Source of the DNA: QAMH01 sp964435565
GTDB taxonomy: Bacteria > Actinomycetota > Coriobacteriia > Coriobacteriales > QAMH01
Direction of reading: 5' to 3'
Length of the DNA: 41,646 nt
Assembly (NCBI GenBank): GCA_964435565.1
Contig: CAYSZR010000008.1
Location: 1 to 41,646, forward strand
The notes below the pieces were generated by a model. The model made no database searches. It saw only the letters and a program-made list of their open reading frames with translations, and had not been told where the DNA came from. Positions 27,101 to 33,841 of the stretch are shown piece by piece; the stretch's first letter is position 1, and each line of letters begins with the position of its first letter. Both the position numbers and the translations under genes were made by a program.

Positions 27101-30100
27101 GCACGAAGCGTGATTTCATTATACAAAGGGTTATTGCCAGTCATGCTGCCAAAGGTAACAGTGGTGCTTGTCAAAGTGATATTGCTTATCGTTGTAGCAT
27201 TCGCCGCACTTACAGGGCCCGGCGTCGCATACCAGTAATCAAATGTGAAGCCCGCACGCACCGGATTTACGGGAAGAGTCAGACGCGTTGAGCCGACAGT
27301 ATCATTCCATTCCACATTTACCAGATCAGCAACAAAAGTCTGTGCCGCCTCGGCAGAATAGGCAACGCCCTGGGCTTTATTACCATACAAATCAAAGTGC
27401 ACCGTATACGGTATGGCCGTAAAGAAAGCGTATAAAGTAGCAATCGGCTTACCCGTTGCAGAATCAATGGTCGTCAGATTACGCGTATTCAAATTCTCAA
27501 AGGTCTCAGTCGCCTCGACACTGTTCGATCCAGCGGCGTCCGCATACCATCTGGTGAAGTCATAACCATTTTGCGCGGGCGAGACGTTGGTCCCACTCAG
27601 GGCGACTTCTGTCCACGCAACATTGTAATTAGCCTGAGCGGCGGCAGCGGCACTCCCCAGGACATATTTGATATATACGACGTAATCCTTGCTCGCCGCA
27701 GCTTTGAAGACTGGCTCGAGCGTAATATTGCCGAGTACCGCGTGCGTCTGCAAGCCCTTATAGGTGTCTGTTCCTGTCCAAGGCCCGGTTATTGTTGTGC
27801 CGTCGGGCATAGAACCCGTAACCGTCCAATGATCAAGCACATAACCAGTATTATTCGTGATCGTCGGAGTGGCAGTAATATACCCGCTGTTTCCGTTATA
27901 AGTTACCTTAACCTTGTTATTGGTACCGATGGTAACGCTGCCGCGGGAATCAGTATTGTTAACGATAACCTCGAAAACAAGCGCGTCAAAAACGGCAATG
28001 TAGGTCTGATTGCCTGTCAGATTCCCATTTCCATCTGAATAGCTCGACATATCGGTAGTGATAGCAGCAGATGTAAGTGTTTTGACAGTCGAGATCTGAG
28101 CGCTGTTCCTCTGCCATTCAACGAACGTATACCCGTTCACCGTAGATTCAGCTGCACTATGTCCATTCGCATTCACGCCATTATGGTTACGTACAAACAC
28201 GGTGTCGGTAACACTCGAGCCGCCATCGACGGTGCCTGAACCTGAAGGCGAGGTGCCCCCAACCTGATATGTGATGGTAATGGTGTTCTCGCGGAAGATA
28301 GGCCACAGACTCATACCCTCTGCAGCCATAGTCGGGGTCTGTGCGAGCGTATATGTTGTACCTGTTCCGTCCGCTTCTGTGTTCCATCCATAGAGCGTAA
28401 ATGCTCCCGTGTCGTATCCACTTACCGTCTGTGCCAGGGTAAATGTTGAGTCAGTTTTCGCCGTCTTCTGCAAGACGGCGTCTGTCACATTGATAACCGC
28501 CAAATTCGCAGTATTATCGAAAGAAGCATTGTTGTTCGTGCGACCTTCCTTATAGTACGTAATCGTCCGGTCAAGCGCTTCCCATTCAGCCGTGAAGGTA
28601 AACGATCCCGTAAGGTTGATCCCATACAGTGCAGTCATTGGATCTGTGTAGGAACCGTAATAGTTATTATTTTGGTCAATCCATTGTTTGAACTGATATC
28701 CCGCTTTCGCCTTGGGCTTGCTGTTCGTGTCGAAGGCGGTGCCCGAAAGTCTGCCTGCACCGTCTGAATAACCTCCGATAGTGTCAGTCGAGGTTGGAGC
28801 GGTGCCCAAACGCTTGGTCTCGCTTGACCATCCGCTGCTGTTTGTACCTGGGTTGTAAACGATTACGAGCTTGGGCTCAAATACGGCAGTAAAATCCCAA
28901 TCGCCAAGTATCTTCAAAACCGCGAGCTGGGCAGATGTATAGGTGTTGCCGTAAATGATGGAATCGTTGGAATCGGTTGCCTTCCAACCCGAGAAATAAT
29001 ATGTATAAGTGCTGATGTCGGTATATGTTGGGACATTTGAAGCTCCGACTGCCGTATCGTACGAAATATTGGATATGGTCTTTGTGGTTTTCGAGAAAGC
29101 ACTTCCACCAAGCGTCAAACCAGCTACCGCATCATACGTTGCAGTCGCATAGGGATTGCTGATTGTAACCGTATGCTTGATGGGCGTCCACGTTCCATCG
29201 ATCATAGCCGTGTTGCCATTGCCTAAGGCAGCCATGCCTGCTGCCGTCATCGTAAAGGCCGTGTTATTGGTCGTTGTAAATCCTGAAGCGGGCGTATTTG
29301 CAGACCATTTAAAACTGTAGCCCGTTGCCGACGGATTCGTCATAGTCACCGTTTGACCCCAGCGAATGCCAGCAGTCGTTGCGGGCAGATAGGTTGTAGC
29401 CAACGCTGCGCTGCCCGAAAGTGCACTTGGAATCGAACCGGCCCATTCGGCATTAATCGCGAAGGTATTTCTTTTGTAATAGAGAACAAAGGCATTTTTC
29501 GTTATATCAGTGCTGACGGTAAGACTCGTCTTCGAATTCGCATGTCCATACAAGGTGTATAAACTGGCAAAACTTGTAGACCCCGTCGTCTCGCTCGGGA
29601 AGAGCAGCGTCGTCAAATTGTACGAACCAGAACCGTTGATCGTTGCCGAGGAAGCATTGATAACTGTCCCTGCTGTTTCCGTGAGTGTAGTACCGCTTGC
29701 CGCATAATAGGAATGGCCCGAAGTGGCTCCATATATAGAGAAGTTGCCGTTTTCGTCTTCCGCGTATACGTCAACGTAATATGCAAATTTCTCGTAATCG
29801 AAGTTCGCCTTGAATTCATAGGTTGTCTGCCCATTATGCGCCGTATACCAAGCTTGCAGCGTCGCAAGTGTCGGCGTTATCGTCGCAACCGAGCTCGAAC
29901 CATATCCTTCCGACGTCCATCCTGTAACCTTGTATTTTGCATCGGTCACAACGGCAACACCACCGCCGATAGCACCGTTGGCAAGATTGATCGTCTCAGA
30001 AGTCGCAGTGGTTGCGTTACCGCTGGAGTCCTTAACCCAGGCTTTGCCCTTAACAGAATCTGCAGAAACGTAATTAATGGTGATTTGCACTGGGTCCCAC

Positions 30101-33099
30101 TGAGCGTATAGATGGATAACTTGGCTACTGTCAGCCGTCAGAGCGTTTATCTGAGTGGTATCGGTGACCGTGGTACCGCCGCTTGCAGTAGTCGTCCATG
30201 TGCCCGTCGTCTTAAGCTTGTAATAATTGCGCTTGACAGTCTGATTTGCCGCAGTAACAAGACCGGCGTCATTCCACGTCCACGCGTTGCCTGCAGCATT
30301 TGCTGTCACGTCATAATCATACGTTGTGGTGCTTGAACCAACATACCCACCATTTGCATGGTAGCGGATGGTGTACTGAATAGGAGTCCACGACGCGTAT
30401 ACGTCGATTGAAGTCACATTTGTCGGTGTCCACGTCTGTGTCGTGCCGCTTTTAGTCCCCAAAAGAGTTGAGCCACCGCTGGTCGTTGTCCAACCAGCAA
30501 ACGTGTAGCCCTCAGAAGTAGTTAACGTTGTAAAGGTATACGAACTGTCTATGGTCGCCGTTGCACTCGAAGGAAGCGTCGGAGAATACGTCGAAGGGCC
30601 AACGCCAGATCCCGCCTTGTAATTTACGGTAACAGAATTGCCCTTCCAAACAGCCGTAAGCACTAGATTGCCCGTAAGACTCGTTACTGCAGCGTTTGCT
30701 GCGTAGTGGTTATTGCTCGAGTCTTTCCAATAATCAAGGGTATGATACCCGTAATTTCCAGCAGCGCGATATGTAGCAGCAGCACTTGTGCTGCTGTCCG
30801 TATATGTGGTCGGGGAAACACTTGTATCGACAACTATAGTCTGGGTGTTTCCTCCCGTCGTCGTGCCGCTACCTGGAGCATAGGTAATAGTGTAAGTCTT
30901 AGCTTTAACCTTCCAAATTGCATAAATATTCAGCGTGTAATTCGTATCATCACGATGATAGGCAAGATCTTTGAGTGTCTTAGTCGTGTTGAATGCAGCA
31001 GTGGAAACGCCTGTTGCCGTCTGCCATGCACTCGTACCGTTGACATCAAAGTACCAGCCTTGGAAGTCATATTCATTCCCATCGGTGTATGTTTGGACAC
31101 TGCCCGATTGGGCATAGCCAGAGGTCGTAGGCGCAGCACCAATAACCTGATTCCAGGTTATCGCATCGGATTGGGTTTTGTTGTAATTTGTAGTGCCTGA
31201 CTTGATACCTGTACCATAATAAGCTAGCCAATTAATATCATATGTAATTTCATTCCATACCGCAGTGAATGTATATGTATAGTTTGTCACCGGGGAGAAT
31301 CCCGTTGCAATTGTCAAGCCAGCTGCAAGCGGATTCGAGTAGCCGGAATTAAACGAAACGGTCACAGTATTGTTACTGTCATCCTTCGCAGTAACCGTCC
31401 ATCCACCAAATGTATGCCCAGTATATGAATATCCTAAATCGCTATCGGAACTTAATTTTTCCTGAGCGCTCGTTACGGTTTTTGTGGAATCGCTGCCGGT
31501 CGCTTCAGAGCTGCCTGTCTTATATGTAATCTTATATTCTATGGTTGCTGAACTATAAACAGGGAAGGCACGAAAATTATTACCGTAGCCCATTAGAAAA
31601 GTTTCATTGATCGTAGCGAATACGGAAGTGCCTCTATAATACGCATTAAACAGTTGACCGAATGTCTCATTTCCGGTAACAGCAACTGAGCCGGAAGGAA
31701 GAGATTCGTAAGCATAAACGCCCTTGTCAACCGTCCTTAGACCCTCAAAATACCAATTTTTGAAAGTCGCGCCTTCAGATACACCTGAGTTATTCGGAAG
31801 AATGATTTGAGAATTATCTGTAGGTACAGCAATAGTAGTTGTCCAAGTTTTACCGATTTGTCCGGCAATATACGTGTCTTGCCCATTGCTAACGAAATAA
31901 GCACCTAAACTTGACGCATTCCATATCGGATACCAGTCCCATGTGCCATCTGCTAGCAACTCGGCCACCTGCGAATCTTCGCTGGTTATATCGTCACCCG
32001 TATCGACACCAGTGCTAGTGAAATATAAAGTCTGGCCTTGGTAATCTTCATATCCCTCTTTGTTTGGAATATTTGTCCATCTAGCAACCCAGCCATTATG
32101 AGTGTAGCCATATCTATAATATCTAGGCAAGATATTCGTAAGAAGCGAAGGAGTGCTACTCGCCAAAGTGAGATACGTCTTGTCTGCGCTAAAAATTGGA
32201 TCATCATTCAAGCCAACAAGAACTAGCGTTCCAACTGTGTAGTCTAAAGCAGTTACACCCGAATAGTATCTATCAAAATGAATTGTTCCATAAGATGTAG
32301 CAGCAGTTGAAATAGTGTCTTTTGACGTAGCCGCAATACTTCCTGCATTTCCCTCCCCTCCGCTATCCGTAGAAGTGCTAGATGCGTCCGTAGTTATCGT
32401 TACGGATTGGTTAGCGCTCTTCTGTGCGGTCGCTTCACTTTGATAGTCACGTCCGGCGGTGGCGTTACCCGACTCGCCGACAGTTATCGCAGTGGAGTCT
32501 GTACCAGGGGTTATCGTCGTACTGACGGTATCCTTTGTAGATACGTTGGCGTCTTTGGTACCAGCATCATTTGTAGCTATCGAGCCAGCATCCTGACTCG
32601 CCGTATTGGTCTCTTCGCCAGTGCTTGTCCCAGTATTTGTATTAACAGATGAGTCGTTCTCAGTTGAATTTACCCCATCGCTGTCTGATAGCATCTTCTT
32701 CGCATCAGTGCTTGCTTGTGAATAAGATGAGCTATCATTTTCGATAGAATTTAAGTCATCAGCCAGGTTTTCCTGTTTTCCCTGTTCGTTCAGGGTGTCT
32801 GTGATGGCTGAATTATTGTCTATAACAACAGCAGTGGCCCCGGACTGATCTACTTCGGGGGCCACTGCTGTTTCATCAGCATATGCTAGTATGTGTTGTA
32901 TACCAGGTGGTGCATTTGCTTGCACATCGTTGCTATATGTGTTAGCATACATGCTAGAAAACACTAAAGGCTTTAAAAGGACGATGAGAAGGGCAAGGAA
33001 TATAGCAGCAAGTATCCTACGCAGCCATGAAAAGAGCACAGAGTGATAAGGACTGAGTATATCAGTCTTGGCGTGAGCATTGTTAGCGAATGCATACAT
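21136..33099 (-). CDS. Giant InlB-type repeat adhesin with VPQTG cell-wall anchor
   Basis: I prefer the ATG at 33099 because GGGAG lies 8 nt upstream; a GTG at 33117 would add six residues. The product has 3,987 residues. A membrane-like secretion signal lies at about 21-49, followed by a Ser/Thr/Asp/Asn-rich stretch to about 265. The rest is about 35 degenerate InlB B-type (Listeria-Bacteroides, Flg_new) repeats of 70-100 residues. Typical units read GYxFxGW in the middle and LYAxW at the end, joined by YTVxYxxNGG. The C-terminus has VPQTG (21241-21255), a hydrophobic stretch and RRRRAENVQV, a typical sortase signal with Val for Leu. Proteins of this kind are stalk-like adhesins; the ligand is unknown. 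The gene appears to be the first of an operon with the ricin/InlB gene and the GGDEF-EAL gene. Confidence 0.93.
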   Translation of the reverse strand: MYAFANNAHAKTDILSPYHSVLFSWLRRILAAIFLALLIVLLKPLVFSSMYANTYSNDVQANAPPGIQHILAYADETAVAPEVDQSGATAVVIDNNSAITDTLNEQGKQENLADDLNSIENDSSSYSQASTDAKKMLSDSDGVNSTENDSSVNTNTGTSTGEETNTASQDAGSIATNDAGTKDANVSTKDTVSTTITPGTDSTAITVGESGNATAGRDYQSEATAQKSANQSVTITTDASSTSTDSGGEGNAGSIAATSKDTISTAATSYGTIHFDRYYSGVTALDYTVGTLVLVGLNDDPIFSADKTYLTLASSTPSLLTNILPRYYRYGYTHNGWVARWTNIPNKEGYEDYQGQTLYFTSTGVDTGDDITSEDSQVAELLADGTWDWYPIWNASSLGAYFVSNGQDTYIAGQIGKTWTTTIAVPTDNSQIILPNNSGVSEGATFKNWYFEGLRTVDKGVYAYESLPSGSVAVTGNETFGQLFNAYYRGTSVFATINETFLMGYGNNFRAFPVYSSATIEYKITYKTGSSEATGSDSTKTVTSAQEKLSSDSDLGYSYTGHTFGGWTVTAKDDSNNTVTVSFNSGYSNPLAAGLTIATGFSPVTNYTYTFTAVWNEITYDINWLAYYGTGIKSGTTNYNKTQSDAITWNQVIGAAPTTSGYAQSGSVQTYTDGNEYDFQGWYFDVNGTSAWQTATGVSTAAFNTTKTLKDLAYHRDDTNYTLNIYAIWKVKAKTYTITYAPGSGTTTGGNTQTIVVDTSVSPTTYTDSSTSAAATYRAAGNYGYHTLDYWKDSSNNHYAANAAVTSLTGNLVLTAVWKGNSVTVNYKAGSGVGPSTYSPTLPSSATATIDSSYTFTTLTTSEGYTFAGWTTTSGGSTLLGTKSGTTQTWTPTNVTSIDVYASWTPIQYTIRYHANGGYVGSSTTTYDYDVTANAAGNAWTWNDAGLVTAANQTVKRNYYKLKTTGTWTTTASGGTTVTDTTQINALTADSSQVIHLYAQWDPVQITINYVSADSVKGKAWVKDSSGNATTATSETINLANGAIGGGVAVVTDAKYKVTGWTSEGYGSSSVATITPTLATLQAWYTAHNGQTTYEFKANFDYEKFAYYVDVYAEDENGNFSIYGATSGHSYYAASGTTLTETAGTVINASSATINGSGSYNLTTLLFPSETTGSTSFASLYTLYGHANSKTSLTVSTDITKNAFVLYYKRNTFAINAEWAGSIPSALSGSAALATTYLPATTAGIRWGQTVTMTNPSATGYSFKWSANTPASGFTTTNNTAFTMTAAGMAALGNGNTAMIDGTWTPIKHTVTISNPYATATYDAVAGLTLGGSAFSKTTKTISNISYDTAVGASNVPTYTDISTYTYYFSGWKATDSNDSIIYGNTYTSAQLAVLKILGDWDFTAVFEPKLVIVYNPGTNSSGWSSETKRLGTAPTSTDTIGGYSDGAGRLSGTAFDTNSKPKAKAGYQFKQWIDQNNNYYGSYTDPMTALYGINLTGSFTFTAEWEALDRTITYYKEGRTNNNASFDNTANLAVINVTDAVLQKTAKTDSTFTLAQTVSGYDTGAFTLYGWNTEADGTGTTYTLAQTPTMAAEGMSLWPIFRENTITITYQVGGTSPSGSGTVDGGSSVTDTVFVRNHNGVNANGHSAAESTVNGYTFVEWQRNSAQISTVKTLTSAAITTDMSSYSDGNGNLTGNQTYIAVFDALVFEVIVNNTDSRGSVTIGTNNKVKVTYNGNSGYITATPTITNNTGYVLDHWTVTGSMPDGTTITGPWTGTDTYKGLQTHAVLGNITLEPVFKAAASKDYVVYIKYVLGSAAAAAQANYNVAWTEVALSGTNVSPAQNGYDFTRWYADAAGSNSVEATETFENLNTRNLTTIDSATGKPIATLYAFFTAIPYTVHFDLYGNKAQGVAYSAEAAQTFVADLVNVEWNDTVGSTRLTLPVNPVRAGFTFDYWYATPGPVSAANATTISNITLTSTTVTFGSMTGNNPLYNEITLRAHWTPVTISPVTYSYGAYTGAPSNVVKTVAWDARENFDTYALSGNEPTRTNYVFQGWTLNYKKSDGTAASQQTITKTNPASTTIAELLGNDVGATNIALSAIWKEGVSWHFVDVYLDASGNPVNLPSTTEVKYFTDGADGDVITFYDGTSYNTGYGTPNVGSADHEHLGYKYSDAYQQAHGSYTYTLDASKSENPFYIYYEPISYTVYYYDYDNKSTPLRGSTGKDGGNQVFSTATWDSTSIYPNPSLTLPSGVDHIDWYYEDPANAGTYLSATGKKVSDILGTAGASLPSFILYGDYVPLTVSVNFMLSDSSMATLTGTAQQTPSATDAADAVSPVTVVAKSGYQFDGWYYIVSPASGYTPVAADFTNGTLAPISATYGTVSTTPGTISATDASVLQALKFALAGSTDTSPVWQNILYVAKFSAKTYTITLDPNNGANPVTYTGPLSKIWTDTFAIGDPTRSGYAFQYWTSSANSAQLDGTTSYATSTLGDANGFNTSITLTASWKSTSGTVTYSINGYADASWNAISGIPVGDEGKPEYHATDSTVNLRGATTVSRPGWTLSGWTDGTTTYTFPAVTSFTMPASSVTLTPVWNQKEYNVVFDRSNTAVSGVPADQPASPAVLHWVDTVDTSTPTYEGYVFNGWTVKETNASGATVATGLKDASYTFSALALQDTAVRSTLYLIADWTPRTYTVVFDSNGGTLKNTASLTVTWNELFNIPTAGTASAPTKLGSAFESWKLVVPTSLSGHPADEYTVIPSNSTEFSTCLAAIYYAAGKTGNTDTSDSSITIKAFWSPYTKYYVRFDAGTDSQGNAITVDSNPGMPSDLGPIKWDTNTIDASAPTSPGLKFDGWTVKRYDKDNNDMGSSSVVAGTGYTYSALAGAVNDEITTVKLVAKWIEPPYRIKYADSDSTTGTMILADTKRENATWNTTGLASTTDPAKAGYVFAGWSTDSGQTATKNVDASTKYASVAAAQGVLTTQYVGATGDTGNYGITLYAVWFKNINFNIVAIFEDENGNDYGNAPVTWNSNTYTGFDTQQVSLTVVAAPSGSGHVVTIAGMPESGVSSATKTFDTLVLSAFPGYTYDSAKNSFYSFTLDADSANTYTLKVYLKPKTGYKVLYDANGGSISGSSSAERTTGVAWNTKHLETIDGTNAVIPTRTGYVFANWTYSLSGKTYTLSTNDPFSTLAGGTNDSDSYQVTLNAVWNLRSYNINYVDSVGATGASEDKLVKSTITSSDDAGHNPVEEIATKPNWESSLSFAAPALANTNHQNGWKFLGWSTNKSAQRGDTGVYTTDDVVKFCDLFVGAADDADAKSLLDAASDAASGYTTDGLTLYAIWAAYVPFKVEYYTTDDGGLTRTKLAAVTEHAASEMKAVDGESVAAVDDDVKNNRPEGYNLPDPYPVIASATANVDANGETTNIMQVVYTLRDNYQLVLDYNGGSDGSTVASKTLNGYTWAGTPSFSAVTLTRSGYTSAGTWNTQADGSGTTFTLQAYKKLASTQGLTDQTALDTPLRLYAMWDVKGGYTVAYDLNNAKKGSGTNANPNVLTDVPSDRSSATAPSSETDVKWTDSGHNKDGKSLNAAPLGYHFDSWNTQRDGTGLKVLDATTYKELSDAAATALGLTTEQSAVKLYAQWAEDEIEIVYTVKGSGGTVTRTVDKITAVTGSAVSSSDSSQFSSLANANPGYHFVKWQLANTSSDSLSTQALDPTDGTVSNIVTSKETDTKITLTAGSDGIYHAATYEALFEENDPATLTYDSNGATGSIDSVTQPYGTVLVLSDGTGYTRQYYTLTGWNTKADGTGTAYALGSSGYELPEGGAKLYAQWQVNKYTITIAGTTTSSGTVTNTTADVIYGETVSGETVKAAYATPGTGKILSGWTYTMTDAETGEVTTGTVDDPSDLKITGPVTFKAVFVDDPSAAKSTTSAASTEESANTSTAERASAAAYGVDVPQTGAAENKTGLLIVITVINLLLAIILARRRRAENVQV
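21300..32100 (-). repeat. About 35 tandem InlB/Listeria-Bacteroides repeats
   Basis: The pattern W (or F) at the end of a strand, then YTVxYxxNGG, then GYxFxGW, recurs through nearly the whole adhesin at intervals of roughly 210-330 bases. Copies are recognisable as protein but diverged in DNA. Some lack the central Trp or the final Trp (for example FTAVFEP, EALFEEN), so the count is approximate. Confidence 0.85.
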
Positions 33100-33128
33100 G
33101 CCCTTTGCTCCCTGCACCTTCCCTGTAT

Positions 33129-33158
33129 CAAACAGCCTTCCCTTCGGAAAGTTGTTTG
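33129..33158 (-). promoter_or_regulatory. Strong hairpin in the leader of the giant InlB-type adhesin gene
   Basis: On the minus strand CAAACA then CUUUCC pairs with GGGAAG then UGUUUG, giving 12 pairs with a small internal loop (A opposite GC) and a GAA turn. It lies about 30 nt before the ATG and 30 nt after the predicted transcription start. No U-run follows, so it is not an obvious terminator. It could stabilise the mRNA or control translation. Confidence 0.5.
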
Positions 33159-33193
33159 GGCATAGACTTCCCTACCCTATAGGACACAGAATC

Positions 33194-33222
33194 AGTATAC
33201 ACCTGTGTTCCGCGTTTGTAAA
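33194..33222 (-). promoter_or_regulatory. Housekeeping-type promoter of the adhesin / ricin-InlB / GGDEF-EAL operon
   Basis: The minus strand has TTTACA (33217-33222) and TATACT (33194-33199) separated by exactly 17 bp, each one base from consensus. Transcription would start near 33187, leaving a leader of about 88 nt before the ATG at 33099. No equally good promoter was seen between the downstream genes. Confidence 0.7.
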
Positions 33223-33280
33223 TGCGCACTATTTATGGCGCGGGAATACCGAGGAGTCGAGCGCGGAATTCGAAACAAAC

Positions 33281-33295
33281 GCCTGTTGTACAGGC
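33281..33295. terminator. Weak hairpin upstream of the adhesin operon promoter
   Basis: GCCTG and CAGGC flank a 5-nt loop. On the plus strand a T-rich run follows (CTTTTATATTTTTT); on the minus strand GTTTGTTT follows. It could end transcripts arriving from the right-hand gene before the operon promoter, or block antisense transcription. The stem is short, so confidence is low. Confidence 0.35.
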
Positions 33296-33532
33296 CTTTT
33301 ATATTTTTTAACTTATTAATATCCATCACATCAGATTCATTTTCAAACTTTTCTTAACCTCTATGTATAACTTTCTCCAGATTATTCTTTGACCTGCAGG
33401 AGCGCGCGATTTATATATCTATCTCGAACCCCATTATTTCAGACCTCTAATGACCAGGTATACTCAATCAATGGCTGCATCTTGCATTGGAAAATAGGAA
33501 TTACTACCAGCAGGACCCTATCATCTTGTGCA

Positions 33533-33560
33533 TCTAATCTCAGAGACTTTTGAGATTAGA
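33533..33560. repeat. Perfect 10-bp inverted repeat (possible operator)
   Basis: TCTAATCTCA and TGAGATTAGA are exact reverse complements separated by 8 bp (GAGACTTT). No T-run follows on either strand. It lies about 310 bp upstream of the operon promoter. A dimeric regulator site or an mRNA 3' structure are both possible. Confidence 0.5.
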
Positions 33561-33772
33561 CAAGAATTTGGCCATATCTGTATAGAATGCATTTAATCTT
33601 TGCTGTAGCTATATCTCTGGACATATTTAAAGCTATATAGAAATCATAATGCAATCAAGGTGATATCAATGATGAGAGATCCCGTTGCTACTTCTGTATT
33701 AGCTTGATGCTGAACAACACTACAGGGCGTCCAGCACATTCGCACTTTACTTTCGCCGTGCCTTATTGGCTA

Positions 33773-33825
33773 GAACGCTGGAGCCGTTCACACATTTGCC
33801 GATGAGTGAGGCGACTCCAACGTTC
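33773..33825 (-). terminator. Stem-loop just after the right-hand giant gene
   Basis: About 16 bp past the stop codon, GAACGTTGGAGTCG on the minus strand can pair along its whole 14 bases with the segment at 33773-33786, with two G-U pairs and a 25-nt loop. The two non-Watson-Crick positions pair as G-U only in minus-strand RNA, which fits a structure in this gene's transcript. There is no U-run after it. Confidence 0.45.
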
Positions 33826-33841
33826 GAAAACCCTATCTCCC

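Larger units (their letters stand above)
33100..33841. other. Intergenic region between the two giant InlB-type repeat genes
   Basis: This 742-bp stretch holds no convincing gene. From right to left it contains a G-U-compensated stem after the stop of the right-hand gene, AT-rich sequence with a perfect 10-bp dyad at 33533-33560, a short GCCTG/CAGGC hairpin at 33281-33295, the promoter at 33194-33222 and the leader hairpin. Its size and these elements suggest that the two giant genes are transcribed separately. Confidence 0.65.

Noticed and set aside
33100..33190. Cyclic-di-GMP riboswitch in the adhesin operon leader
   Set aside because: Tempting because of the GGDEF-EAL gene, but I could not find the conserved GEMM core motifs; only a simple hairpin is visible.
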